DNA from: Pseudopithomyces maydicus | Taxonomy: Eukaryota > Ascomycota > Dothideomycetes > Pleosporales > Didymosphaeriaceae | Reading direction: 5' to 3' | DNA length: 64,000 nt | NCBI GenBank assembly: GCA_026873275.1 | Contig: JANTUC010000012.1 | Location: 764,001 to 828,000 of the forward strand | Shown here: piece by piece, positions 34,292 to 45,236 of the stretch | Numbering within the stretch: position 1 is the first letter of the stretch | Layout: every line of letters starts with the position of its first letter | Notes under the pieces: generated by a model | Databases searched by the model: none | Seen by the model: the letters and a program-made list of their open reading frames with translations, nothing else | What the model was told of the DNA's origin: nothing | Translations under genes and position numbers: made by a program

Positions 34292-35673
34292 ATGCGCTAT
34301 GTGCGTTTCCTCAAGACACCGCGCATAGTCCAAGACAAAAATCGGCCCAGCGCACACGTCTCATGCCTCATCACCATCACATCCGATTTGGGTGACTCCT
34401 TCCTCCCATGCAGTCTCAGCCTATCAGCAGAGCTCATCCAAGATAGGCGACCTGCCGACCTATTGGATGCCGACACAAATTCAGAACCCCAATCACCGGA
34501 AGCAGAAGAAACACTGGCCATCACAAACAATGTCGTAACCTGGAAGACCATACAATGGACCGAGGGAATGCGAAGCCTACCCGTCACCATCCCCCTGAGT
34601 AGAAATTATAAGCAGAATGGACCTCTCCTAGTCCGAATAGGCACGGAGCCAAAATCCACTTACGACGAGCTCGATAAATTGCTTTCTCCAGAGTCACGTG
34701 GGGTGGTTTCTGTGTGGAGTGCGCCTTTCAATCTCAAAGACGGGGCCTCTGTTTCACGGACAGTCGAAAGACGCTTTCGGATCGGAAACCATGTTCACCG
34801 GATTTTGGAAGAGACCGGCGAAAGCATCGCGCGGCATGTTTGGTAAGATTCCATATACTAGAGCGAAAACGAGGAAGGGATGCACTAATCCTCCCAAGGG
34901 ATGCGGGTGTTACCTTGTCATGCCAGCTACCTGATCTTTTAGAAAAATTTGGCATCCCAAACAAGGCCCTGGATCAAGTGCAGAATGCTGAAGTAGGAGA
35001 ACAGCAGGAAAAAGTAGACGCTTTACAGGTTGTCGAGCTAGGTACCGGATGTGGTATGGTAAGCATCGATCGATGATGACAAGGAAGGTAGAGCATGTAT
35101 CCTAACCACTACAGGTTGGCATTACGCTGTCTCACTTGCTTCCACATGGCAGTAAAGTATGGCTCACCGATCTCGCCGAAGCATGCGAGATTGTAGAGGG
35201 CAACTTAGGTCTAATTCACAGAAAATTAAAAGACAGTGCTTATATAGGATTCACTGAGCTTGACTGGGAAGAACCTCTGGATCAGAAAGAATGGCCTCCT
35301 TTATGTGAACCTGGCCAGGGCGATCATGAGGATAGCTACACTGGTCATGTCGATCTGGTCATCGCGGCAGATTGTACTTACAACGCCGATAGCAGGTTAG
35401 TTCCTCCATTCATGTTCCTTGGGACGCGTCTAACTTCAGTCAAGTCCAGCATTCGTAAACACCATCCGTCAGATTGCTGCACGTTCTCCAAACACTGTAG
35501 TCGCCATCGCGATGAAAAGGCGCCACGAAAGCGAAGAGGTCTTCTTTGACCTTATGTCCGAAGCTAGGTTCGAGACTGTGGACACGATGTACTTCCCTCT
35601 TCCTGGAGATGAGAAATCGGGTGAAGAAAACGTGGAGATTTATATATTCAGATACACTGAAGAGCCAAGATGA
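34292..35673 (+). CDS. Putative lysine methyltransferase, METTL21/Methyltransf_16 type
   Basis: Four exons (34292-34842, 34899-35058, 35115-35395, 35445-35673) give 406 residues in exact frame. The N-terminal 180 residues are of unknown fold (MRYVRFLKTPRIV...). The catalytic part starts at HVWDAGVTLSCQL. Motif I for S-adenosylmethionine is VVELGTGCGMVGI. An acidic loop is WLTDLAEACEIVEGN, and the family motif near the active site is LVIAADCTYNADSS. The C-terminus (IAMKRRHESEEVFFDLMSEARFE, IYIFRYTEE) fits. Relatives methylate lysines of chaperones or elongation factors; the target here is unknown. Confidence 0.87.
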
Positions 35674-35975
35674 ATAGCACCCTATGGGATCAGATATTGA
35701 GTTATTGCCTCTAAGTTACTTGTGCAGAGTCTAGTCATTGTTGCTAATACTCACATGATATGCCTTCATACTCTCGGTATTGGGTCAATTATACGTCAGG
35801 GTCAACTATCAGATAGATGAGTAAATCAAATTCATTGGTTCTTCAGGGTTGTGCTTTAATTACAACCAGCTTTATCATGTTACGACACTAGAACAAAATT
35901 ACGCTCAAGCACCATTAGCCACGCTACCCAATCTGGCCTTTGAACTTCGGGCTTGGTATCATCAAGCTATGCAAT
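35674..35975. other. Intergenic, about 300 bp, convergent 3' ends
   Basis: AT-rich stretch between two converging genes; no gene is recognised. Confidence 0.35.
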
Positions 35976-37262
35976 TCACGTTTCCTGATATGCTTCAAGC
36001 TCTTCCACCGGACAACTTTTCAGTGCATTCAAGGCTTTTCGGTCCTTCTTGTTGATGCCACCAAACGTTCCTGCTTGCAGAACATTTTCCATCTTATTAA
36101 CCAGCGTCGCATTCTTAGTTCGGACATCCTCATATGCCAAATACATGTCTAGAAGGCGCTTCTTCAAGACATCGTTGTTTGCGACCTCTAAAGTCAACTC
36201 TTGGTTCCGAGCCATTAATTTCCCCACCTTGGCACACTCAATGTGAAGTTCGCTCTTGATTAAGCCCACTCTTAATTCGGTGTCTCGAGTCTTTTTATTT
36301 GCTCTAGAAAGAGATTTGTCCAGTGCCTTGATCATGCCGTCTTGAGTAGAGAGGTTTTCCTCGAAAGTCGTAATAGTACCGTGAAGTGTCTGAATCGTCT
36401 TCTGATCGGTCTCGACCTGTGTCCTGAGTTTCTCATGAAGATTCTTGTCTTGGGTTCTAGCCTTTTCATAGTCTCGCTCCATTTTCCAGATCCGCTGTTT
36501 CATCTCTTTCAATTCATGATCGACATTACGCCTCTCCAACTCTGCTGCCTGTCGACCCTGCTCTACATTGCGACGCAGCTCTTTCTGTTCGCGCAAGTCT
36601 TCCACCATTTCAGCGATCCTGTTCTCCGACTCGCGCAGCTCTTCTCTTCTACTGTGAAGATCTTTCTTGTTATTTTCGAGCTGTTCAGACATCCTGGCAA
36701 GACTTTTTTCTTTGGCTTGTAAAGCGTCTTTTAGTTCGGCTTTCTCACAAGATAAATCAATTACCGCCCTGGTCAATACGTTGACGTCAGCTGCGCTAGT
36801 ATTCAAAGCACTGCATTCATCATGGCCCGAAGAAGATGCTTCTACTTCCGTAGACGGTAATCTAGCTGGGTTGATGGTTTCTTCCAATATTGGGTTTTCT
36901 TGCTGGAGTTTGACACGTTTTGGAAGCGCGGTAGGCGAAATAGCATCTCCCTCGCGTTTTAAGTGGCGAGTATGTGTAATTGGTTCTGCTGATTCCTGCT
37001 GATGTTCCGGTTCATTATCGATTTCTGGGACCTGAGACTGATATTCTCCAGTGGCAGGCTCCGGTAGGCAAAAATCGACAACCCTCGATTCTTGTTTAAT
37101 GAACACTGAGTTTTCCTGCTGATTGATATCGATCGTTGGTTCAGTCAGATGCAAAGTATCAGAAGGTACTTCTAGACTCTTGTGGAGTTCAGGGTCATGG
37201 CCTATAGGTTTGGAGGTATCGTGATCCATGTTGCACTTGCGAGGTGAGGATTCTACGCTCAT
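35976..37262 (-). CDS. Long coiled-coil protein, unknown function
   Basis: Single exon of 428 residues from the ATG at 37262 (MSVESSPRKCNMD). The frame is open to 37403, but a good acceptor (CGGCATAG, with GCTAAC before it) just upstream suggests that the extra part is a leader intron. Residues about 1-140 are polar, with possible nuclear signals (LPKRVKLQQ). From about 160 to 400 the sequence is almost unbroken heptad coiled coil (ELKDALQAKEKSLARMSEQL, RREELRESENRIAEM and so on). The end (GTFGGINKKDRKALNALKSC) is a small conserved-looking tail. No family is named. Confidence 0.75.
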   Translation of the reverse strand: MSVESSPRKCNMDHDTSKPIGHDPELHKSLEVPSDTLHLTEPTIDINQQENSVFIKQESRVVDFCLPEPATGEYQSQVPEIDNEPEHQQESAEPITHTRHLKREGDAISPTALPKRVKLQQENPILEETINPARLPSTEVEASSSGHDECSALNTSAADVNVLTRAVIDLSCEKAELKDALQAKEKSLARMSEQLENNKKDLHSRREELRESENRIAEMVEDLREQKELRRNVEQGRQAAELERRNVDHELKEMKQRIWKMERDYEKARTQDKNLHEKLRTQVETDQKTIQTLHGTITTFEENLSTQDGMIKALDKSLSRANKKTRDTELRVGLIKSELHIECAKVGKLMARNQELTLEVANNDVLKKRLLDMYLAYEDVRTKNATLVNKMENVLQAGTFGGINKKDRKALNALKSCPVEELEAYQET

Positions 37263-37936
37263 CTGATCGCTACCTATGCCGAACAACGTTAGCCTATACA
37301 TAAACACGTGTCGCTGAGCTTTAGTACACGGGATATCTGAAAGCCTCGGATTGGACAGTGAAAACAGAACCAACCTCTTCAGCAAAGCCAACATGCGACG
37401 CACTTACTTATTATGGTATTTTGGCAATCTTTACTCGGTTCTAACAGCGATGCTCATGATTCGAGAGGTGTGAGCATATGTAGGCGGAGGGCAGCAGTGA
37501 TAAGTAGAGAGGGCACCAATGTATTGCGAGGCGCGTTGATAGGGTTGAGGTGAGAGGAGCAAACATCATCGAAAAAGGTAAGAGCAGCAAGACGTAGTTG
37601 CTGCAACAACCAACACCCACCACTCCACAATATAGCGTGACTTTCAACCTTTGAAAACGGACAGATTGTGACAGCTACTGCAGCGCAAGGGGTGTACAAT
37701 TGCTCCCCAGGACCACGGTGTGTAAAAAAAAGAATGCACTCTGCTGCTTCTTTTTCATGATATTAACAACACGCAAGATCAAGAGAACCTTGGAAGAGGC
37801 TTTGTATACTTGCGAAACAGTAATGACCAAGCGCTAACTATCTGACTGGGCGGCGATTGCATCACGTGTAACTAGTCACGACTCCTTGAGTAAAAGATGT
37901 ATTGAACAAATACAGGAAAGAACTATTGCAGAAAAG
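37263..37936. other. Intergenic, 674 bp
   Basis: Promoter of the coiled-coil gene and 3' flank of the transporter. An A-rich tract sits at about 37724-37731. Nothing specific is recognised. Confidence 0.35.
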
Positions 37937-39571
37937 TCAATGTCCAAAAGCCGGACCATGCGAGTTCATCTTCGCAAATTCCTTGTTCTCCTTCTGCCAC
38001 TTGTTGGCATACTTTACACCGAATCCATTCTCAAAGACCTCACGCACAGCTTCAAGTGGCATACCCTTGACTTCAGGAAAGCAGAAGATGATGAATATCC
38101 AACCAATAAACATGAGTCCAGCGTAGAAGCCAAAAGCACCGGAAGGAGTGATACCCTTCATCATTGACAGGAATGTGGATGCCACAATAATGTTAGTAGA
38201 CCAGCAGGTTGCCGTGTTTAACATAGTTCCAATCGCACGAGCCTCCAGTGGAATGAACTCGGTCCCAATCCAAGCGATTGTTGCGATACCTGACGCATAG
38301 AATGCGATGAAGATAATGATCATGGCGATGAGCAGGTAAGCTGGCCAGCTAATCTCGTCGGTTGTGACTTCAAGCGTCTGCAGATCGATGGGGATGTAAG
38401 AGAATGCTACAGCCGCAATTGTGAGACAGGCGAACATTCCAAACACGGTGACAAGTAGAATGCTACGGCGTCCATATCTGTCGACTACGACAAGGACAAG
38501 GCCACTGAAAACGAAGTTTGCACCAGCCACAGCAATAGCGACCGCTGTAGGATTGCTGAAGCCGACAATCTTGAATAGTGTGGCCGAGTAATACATGAGA
38601 GTGTTGAATCCGGAAAACTGGCTTAGTCCCATGATGATACAGGCAGTTCCACACGCGCGGAGCGTACCCTTGTTTGTGAATATTGATTTGAAAGTTTTCC
38701 AGAGCGAATCGTCCACCATCGTCTGCGTAACTTGCTGGATGCTAAGTTCAATGCTGGCCATCTTTGCTCGTCGCTGCGATTCTGTGGAGTCTGGATAAAG
38801 GCGGAGAAGGACCATTTCAGCTTGCTCGAGCTTGCCATGTGCCACGAGTTGACGAGGAGATTCCGGGCAAGTGATCAAAAGTCCAGCAAGAAGTATGGCA
38901 GGAAGAGCTCCTATACCGACGGTAGCACGCCAACCTTCACCTTTGACATGAGCAAAGGCTGCACCCAGTGCAGAGGCAAACAGTTGTCCAAAGGTGACTG
39001 ACATGTTATTGAATGCCACCATACGGCCACGATACTTTGCAGGGGCAAGCTCTGATATATATAGCGGGCATATCATAGCAGCGCTGCCAACACCCAGACC
39101 AACAACAAAGCGACCAATGGCAAATTGAGCGACAGAGTAAGCTGCAGTCTGGAGGACAGTCCCGATGACGAAGACAACACAAGCAGCCCAGATAGGCATC
39201 TTGCGACCGAATTTATCTGCCGTGAGGCCTGCACAGATAGCGCCGACGAATGCACCACCGGAGGTGAGCGACGTGACAAGTTCTTGCTCAGAAGAGCTGA
39301 GTTCGTGGCCAAGCGATGTCCCGATAGTAACCAAAACTGAAGAGATATATCCAGTGTCGTATCCAAAAAGGAGACCTCCCAGGGAAATGACAAAGCTGAT
39401 CAGCCATGCTCCTTTTGATGCGGCCGTTTGCTCGATGGCATGAAGCTCGTGGAGTTGTGCAGTCTCGGTGGTCTTCGCTGTATCAATTTTCTCGATCTTC
39501 TCCGAGGATGAGTTGAAGCCCTCGTAGAGATTGACCTTCTTCATGTCATCTTTGTTGTCATAGGTCGCCAT
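37937..39571 (-). CDS. MFS sugar/polyol transporter (inositol-transporter-like)
   Basis: Single exon, 544 residues from the ATG at 39571; the frame is open 41 codons further up, with no sign that they are used. Twelve membrane segments are evident. Sugar-transporter family signatures are FGYDTGYISS in helix 1, GRKMPIW after helix 2, PLYISELAPAKYRGRM after helix 4, PESPRQLVAHGK before the central loop, FSGFNTLMYYSATLF in helix 7, DRYGRRSILL and the C-terminal PEVKGMPLEAV. The closest subtype by these motifs is the ITR/myo-inositol-like group of fungal proton symporters. The substrate cannot be read from sequence. It is on the same strand as the reductase gene upstream. Confidence 0.92.
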   Translation of the reverse strand: MATYDNKDDMKKVNLYEGFNSSSEKIEKIDTAKTTETAQLHELHAIEQTAASKGAWLISFVISLGGLLFGYDTGYISSVLVTIGTSLGHELSSSEQELVTSLTSGGAFVGAICAGLTADKFGRKMPIWAACVVFVIGTVLQTAAYSVAQFAIGRFVVGLGVGSAAMICPLYISELAPAKYRGRMVAFNNMSVTFGQLFASALGAAFAHVKGEGWRATVGIGALPAILLAGLLITCPESPRQLVAHGKLEQAEMVLLRLYPDSTESQRRAKMASIELSIQQVTQTMVDDSLWKTFKSIFTNKGTLRACGTACIIMGLSQFSGFNTLMYYSATLFKIVGFSNPTAVAIAVAGANFVFSGLVLVVVDRYGRRSILLVTVFGMFACLTIAAVAFSYIPIDLQTLEVTTDEISWPAYLLIAMIIIFIAFYASGIATIAWIGTEFIPLEARAIGTMLNTATCWSTNIIVASTFLSMMKGITPSGAFGFYAGLMFIGWIFIIFCFPEVKGMPLEAVREVFENGFGVKYANKWQKENKEFAKMNSHGPAFGH

Positions 39572-40834
39572 TGTTATGGATGCGAGCGCAGCTGATCCGA
39601 TTTCGAAAGCAGTGCCAAAGAGCTTGATGTGAAAATTTGGTCTTCGCCACAATCCCAGCGAAGGCTGTTGTGATGAACACAAATGGTGGAGCACAGTGGC
39701 CTATATATGCTAATTTCCAGCTATAATTTGACATGCTACAAAATGCCGATCTGGACGAAGCCATTGAGTTGGACGGAGAGGCGGCCCCTCGATTACTACG
39801 TTAGGACTTGTTCCATCTCGTTGCGAGGGCCTCAGTGTCTCTTCTCCGCACTCCCCAGCCGTCGGAAACTACTTTAGCTTGCTGGGGTGCATGAGCGGGG
39901 CGTCGGCTCAGGACCGACCTGACGGCGTCATCGCTTGTCGCGTGAAGCCGGACAGCAACCTAAACGCCTCGATACACAGATCGATTGGGTTTAAGACTGT
40001 CATGATTGGACGGAAGGTTGCCATGGCTGTCCAAGAATCTTGACTCGAGATGATTGGATAGGAAAAAGGTGCTAGGCGTTGTTGAGATGCCTGGTACGTA
40101 TATAGGCGCTGGTGCGGTTTTCACTGCTATGTTGTGTCATGCGGCGCACGTTCCAGACCACAAAATGTGACCATCGTACAAAATGGCAAGTTACTCCGCG
40201 ATACTCTAACGACCACAACATTAAACTCAGTCCTCGAGACGGATTTAGTACCAACTTAGGCGTACGTTATATGACTTCATTCACACCATGTGTAGTGAAG
40301 GTTGGTAGAATGACGTCGTTCATGGTATCACATTTACTGTGTGAAAAGGAAACCAACCAAACACAGGCCTCTCTTCACTTTATCGCCTCGCTAGTACTTG
40401 TGGATTTTTCTATGCTCCTATATCTGATGTAGGCATCGTGTCTTTTTTGAAAGTTGGCTGCTGCTCCTGTCTCGTCAGGTAAAACAAGATTATGAACCAA
40501 GTTACTACCCAGGGCGAGGCTATCCCATGAAGTAAAAGTCGAAGGTGACATAAAAGGCCCAAAAACACAGATAAACACTATAGTGACATTTGTGTATCCA
40601 TTGAACGGACCAGGATATCTCGAATATGACATCATTTTGAATACCAAAATCGCATACTGGAGCATTTGATTATCAGAATATGCACGCATTACTCCTTGTT
40701 TCGAGATCAATGCTACAAGAAATTTACCGGCAAAAGTGGTGGGACAACAAGAGACTCATGCAGTGCAAAATAATAAACATGTTAGGTCAATACGATGTTC
40801 ATTGTTACTGTTTCTATCTTTTCTGAATTTATCC
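39572..40834. other. Intergenic, about 1.3 kb
   Basis: Promoter of the transporter and 3' flank of the reductase. Short open frames without recognisable domains. Nothing specific is seen. Confidence 0.4.
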
Positions 40835-43046
40835 TTAGCCCCAAACATCCGCCTTCCATTTCCCTCGCTTCTTCAGCCCATCAGCCCAGCCCTTCACCTC
40901 TATCTCACTCAACTTCCTACGTTCCATCGCGGCTGCTTCTAACTTCGTATCGACCTCTCGCGCCATACTTGCTTTTCCACAAATATACATATTCGCCCCC
41001 GCGTCTAGCATTTCTAACACAGTCTGGCTTTCCTCAACCACTCTGTCTTGGACGTAGATTTTCCTGTCTTCATCTCTCGAGAAGGCGGTGACTATTCGGA
41101 GCTTATCACCAAGCGTTTCTTTGAGCCTGTCCAACTCTTCGCGGTAGATGAAGTCCGAGCGAGAACTACGGCATCCGAAGAACAGAAGTATGTGGCCAAC
41201 AGGCTTTCCAAGATCATGCAGCTTGGCGCGCTCAGCAAGAAAAGCACGGAAGGGAGCGAAGCCAGTCCCTGCAGCTATGAGTATGAGAGGCGTCGACGAG
41301 GTAATGGGGAGTTTGAACTTTGATTTCCGCACGTGTGCGTAAACCTTGTTCGTTTCCCTATCATCAGCTGCAATGTGTTGGAACGTAGGTGTAGCTGTTT
41401 TGTTTCTCGGGGGAGCTTGGCTGCGGACAGCAGGTAATTCGATGTCAGGCCATGGATCACATTCTCTTCCTGGTCCGCAATAGATTTATTTACGACGAGG
41501 ACCGTCAGCGCAACGCGCCGCGGAGATATCACCGAACTCGAAGAAATAGAGTAGTATCGTGGCTGCAGGGCAAGCAGTTTATCGACCACGAACGAGAGTG
41601 GAATATTGGTCCACGGCTCAAGCGGGCTAGCGAGCTGTAGCAGACGTGCGAAGGTTATGTGCGTAGACGATGTCAATCGTTCATAGAGAGCACGATCCTG
41701 GCCTATCTCAGTAACCATGGCTCGCGCCTCAGACGTTGGTGCAAATGAAGCGAGCTCAAGGACAGTCTTGCGAGCCACCGGCGCACAAATTTCCAGATGA
41801 TGTCGCAATGCAGCTTCAAGCGTACTTCCGGAAGGGACCTTGGGTTTCAAAGAGGTCTCTAATGTTGAAACTAAGAGGCATTCTGTTCTGCGATTCTCGA
41901 TACCCAGGGCGATTAACAAACGTTCGACCTCCTCGTCGGGGTTGCATGGCCAAATTCCAATGTGATCGCCTGTTTTGTAAACAAGGTCACTATTTCCGAG
42001 ATCAAGTTCCACGTGGATGCAGTTTCGACTGCCGGTGGTAAATAGCTCGCGAGAGTTTCGAATGGGCAGGGGAAAGATGGCTGAATTCAGCGAGGATTGT
42101 TGATGGACGGTTGACACTTGCTGTGTAGGACTGTCTTCTTGATTGCCAACTTCCTCGTTGAACTCCACCTTGACAGTAGGTTGATAAACAACGTCATTTT
42201 GGTCATACCCCATTGATCGGAGCATCTCAAATAGATCATCTTTCCAGGATTGGAAGTCTTCCTCGGTCGCGCCTGCAGCATCATCCGCTCGTTGTGGTGG
42301 CATTAATGCCTTCGCCCCAGTTGCATTGAGCGCTCCCACAACGACATCCAAAACCCGATTGTAGTATTTGTAGTTGCTGTTACCAAGACCCAAGGCTACA
42401 TAGCGTAGTTTCTCTGTGCGTGTTTTCTGATCTTTAATCAGCTTGACCCATTCCCATAGCCCGGCGGCATTGTCGCTTGGGTCACCCTCGCCGTAGGTAC
42501 TGAGGATAAAGACGGCAAAATTTTCTTTCTCGATATCCGCGATAGTCTCGGAGTCATAATCGGATAGATCCTGTCGATAGTGAGCTTGTTGCACAAAATC
42601 CTACAACCAGGCAATACAAGTTATGGATGCACACTTACTGCTACCAATGCATTGATGCCGAACCGTGTATATAACTCGCGACCTAGGGTCTCTGCAAACC
42701 GCTCGGCGGTGCCTGACTGCGAGCCCCAGAAGATTACTACCTGATGTTCGCCTTCTCGTAACCGCTGTGCAATGTTTCGAGTTGTAGTCGTTCTACTGCC
42801 CGAAACATCTTCAACGAGCTGAGGACGCTCAAACCAGACCTTGTAGTGTGGATCAGGTCGGTCCCATAGGTGACCGCGTGTTATGTACGCGAGCGAGGAG
42901 AGGAAGAAAAAGAAAGCAGCTACGCCATCCGCAGCGCTAGAAGGTCTTAACGATTCAATGATGACGGGCGATTGAACGGCCTGCAGAATAGGATCAAGCG
43001 TAGCCTGTAACTCGCTCATGTCGAGAGGTAAAACGAACAAAGCCAT
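40835..43046 (-). CDS. NADPH-cytochrome P450 reductase, with one apparent 1-nt frame break
   Basis: CPR moves electrons from NADPH through FAD and FMN to P450s at the ER. Exons 43046-42639 and 42600-40835 flank a very short 38-nt intron. An N-terminal hydrophobic segment (GVAAFFFFLSSLAYITRG) is the membrane anchor. The FMN domain shows FWGSQSGTAERFAETL, LSTYGEGDPSDNA and ALGLGNSNYKYYN. The FAD domain shows QPRYYSISSSSV (the RxYS motif). The NADPH domain shows AAGTGFAPFRAFLAE, FGCRSSRSDFIY and YICGKASMAREV. The frame breaks at the G5 run 41409-41413: before it SNYLLSAAKLP, after it PPRNKTATPTFQH and KVYAHVRKSKFKLP. One added base gives 724 residues. It is divergent from a P450 gene and may be a second CPR paralogue dedicated to it (inference). 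Confidence 0.9.
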
Positions 43047-43593
43047 ATCCAGAAGTATAATTTAGGTGAGCATAATCTACGTGGAGCGTGGATAATCGAT
43101 TCCATGCAGCTGTACCGGTTATTGTATTTGAGGGAGTTGTGGCACCAACCAGACATATCAAAAAGCTTTCGGGAATGCCTGCTAGAAGGATTTCGGTGGG
43201 GAACATGTTCACACCAGGTCCTTACTAAGGTGATACTGACTACACATGCACAGATTACAACTGCGTTCAAAGAACTGGTGCTCCGCAATAAGATAGAGTT
43301 TGACTGGTAATGCGGAATAAATGTGTCTAGTAATACGGTAGTATAAACCCCGCGTTACCCCACGCGCTACAGCGCACCCCATATTCGCGGGGTTACTGAA
43401 CGTAGGCATGTTCTCCGCCCGCTTCTACATCAGCAAGAACTTAGGCAAGGTGTGAGGGAAATAATTATATGTGTCTATGTAGCACTTCCACTATTTTTTC
43501 AAGAAAAATGGCAGCGATCTAACGGGATAAATATCAAGATATCTCTCGCTTTACTTGTGCTGCTCAAGTTTGCTTTCTCCAATCTTTTATACA
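43047..43593. promoter_or_regulatory. Shared divergent promoter of CPR and P450
   Basis: 547 bp lie between two start codons pointing apart. A TATA-like GTATAAAC lies at 43341-43348. Overlapping it is a perfect 9-bp inverted repeat, AACCCCGCG at 43346-43354 and CGCGGGGTT at 43386-43394. CGCG-rich steps (TTACCCCACGCGC) lie between the arms. Both genes are probably controlled together from here. Confidence 0.6.
43346..43394. promoter_or_regulatory. 9-bp inverted repeat, candidate operator
   Basis: Two perfect arms (AACCCCGCG / CGCGGGGTT) with a 31-nt spacer, in the promoter shared by CPR and P450. Zinc-cluster dimers often bind paired CGG/CCG-type half sites; that this is such a site is inference. 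Confidence 0.45.
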
Positions 43594-45236
43594 ATGACCA
43601 ATTCGATACCACAATTACCGTACGCGCTCGCCTTTGGAACTTGCGTGTTTCTGTACTTTGTTGTATATCCTGTTGTTGTCTACTTTCGCGATGTAAATGG
43701 TATGACTGGCGTGTTGTGCTGAGATATTCCTGGCTGACAAGTATAGGTCTTCGTCGTTATCCTAACATGCACCCCCTCTCGGGCATATCATGGATACCTT
43801 TTATGGTGCTCTCGCATTTCGGCGAACGGTCGACATACCTCTCCAAACTCCACCAAAAGTACCCTGTCATTCGCACCGGACCGAATGCGCTCTCATACGG
43901 CGACTTGCGCGCCATCAAGGATATATATGGCCACAATACACCTTGCACGAAAGATGGCCAGTACACCGTTGGTGCTGGCTCTCATTTCCATTTGGCCGAT
44001 GTTGTCGACAAACATGATCATGCTCGAAAGAGGAAAACGCTGAGCTCCGCTTATGCTCTCAAAAACCTTGAAGGTTGGGAACACAAAGTCGCAGACAAGA
44101 CCTACAAATTACTTTGTCATCTTGACACATGCTGCACCGCGCCGTTGAAGCAGGGAGAATCTGTCAAACCGGAAGATGTCAAGGTGGACTTTCGCAAGTG
44201 GGCCAATTTCTTCACGCTCGATGCCATTGCCGACATCGGTCTTTCTGAAAAGCTCGGGTTCCTCGATCGCGGACATGATCGCGTCACTGGACGGCGCACT
44301 GATGGTACTACGTACGAATGCGACTTCCGTCCGGCTCTATACCAAACAGCGCGTAAGCAATCTCTGCTTATCTGGAACTATGAATGGTACCCTATGCTTG
44401 ATAAGTTCTCCAACTTGATTCCATTCTACGGTCGTATGGGCAAGCTATCCAAGGATTGGGAAGGAATTCCAGTGGAGCTTGCCCATCGTCGTTTACAGAG
44501 GTATCGAGCAGGCGAGAAGCTGGATGACTTTTTCCAAGCTCTCATGGAGGATAAAACAGGTCACCCCAATAATCTTGAATGGGGTGAGATCGTAGCTGAA
44601 ATCAGCATCATGATGAACGCTGGCTCGGCAACCACCGCCATCGCCATCACCAACATCATTTATCAGCTGATCAAGAACCCGGATATCATGCAAAAGGTGA
44701 TTGAGGAAATTGATGCAGCAGTCGGAGATGATGAAGACGAAGGAGAAAGTGGAGTTCTCGCGTATGACAAAGTAAAGCACCTTCCCTATTTGCGAGCTTG
44801 CTTGGATGAGTCTCTCAGGCTTTTCCCACCCACACCCCACGGTTTGCCACGTGAAACGCCTCCAGATGGTACCAATATCCTGGGCCAATATATTCCTGGA
44901 GGCGTCACGGTCTCCATGTCCGCTCTTGTCGCACACCGACAGGAGTCAGTGTTTCCGCAGGCCGAGAAATTTATTCCAGAAAGATTCCTTGGCGAGGAAG
45001 GCAAAGCTCTTCAGCCATACTTCTTGTCGTTCTCCGCAGGAGCTCGGGGATGCATTGGCCGTAACATTTCGTATCTGGAGCAAACCGTGGTGGTGGCGAG
45101 CCTGCTCAGAAGATACGGCTTTGCGTTGAGCAGCCCTGACTGGCAACTCCAAAGGCTGGAGACGATGAATTGGATACTAGGCGATATGCCGATAAAGGTG
45201 TGGAGGAGAGGCCAAAAGCCCGAATCAAGTAGATAG
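43594..45236 (+). CDS. Cytochrome P450 monooxygenase
   Basis: Exons 43594-43699 and 43747-45236 (intron 47 nt) give 531 residues. The true start MTNSIPQLPYALAFG leads into a membrane anchor (about 10-30, ALAFGTCVFLYFVVYPVVVYF) and the hinge NGLRRYP. The longer frame reaching back to 43452 is not the gene. The I-helix is MMNAGSATTAIAITN, which has Ala-Thr-Thr where most P450s have acidic-Thr-Thr. The K-helix ExxR is DESLRLFPPTP. The heme loop FSAGARGCIGRN has the Cys ligand at about residue 473. The start of the catalytic domain (RTGPNALSYGDLRAIKDIYG) resembles fungal xenobiotic or secondary-metabolite P450s. The substrate is unknown. Expression is probably shared with CPR through the common promoter. 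Confidence 0.92.

Noticed and set aside
43452..43593. Longer P450 start at 43452
   Set aside because: Splicing 43594-43699 to 43747 gives a proper membrane anchor and hinge; the longer frame reads through the intron.
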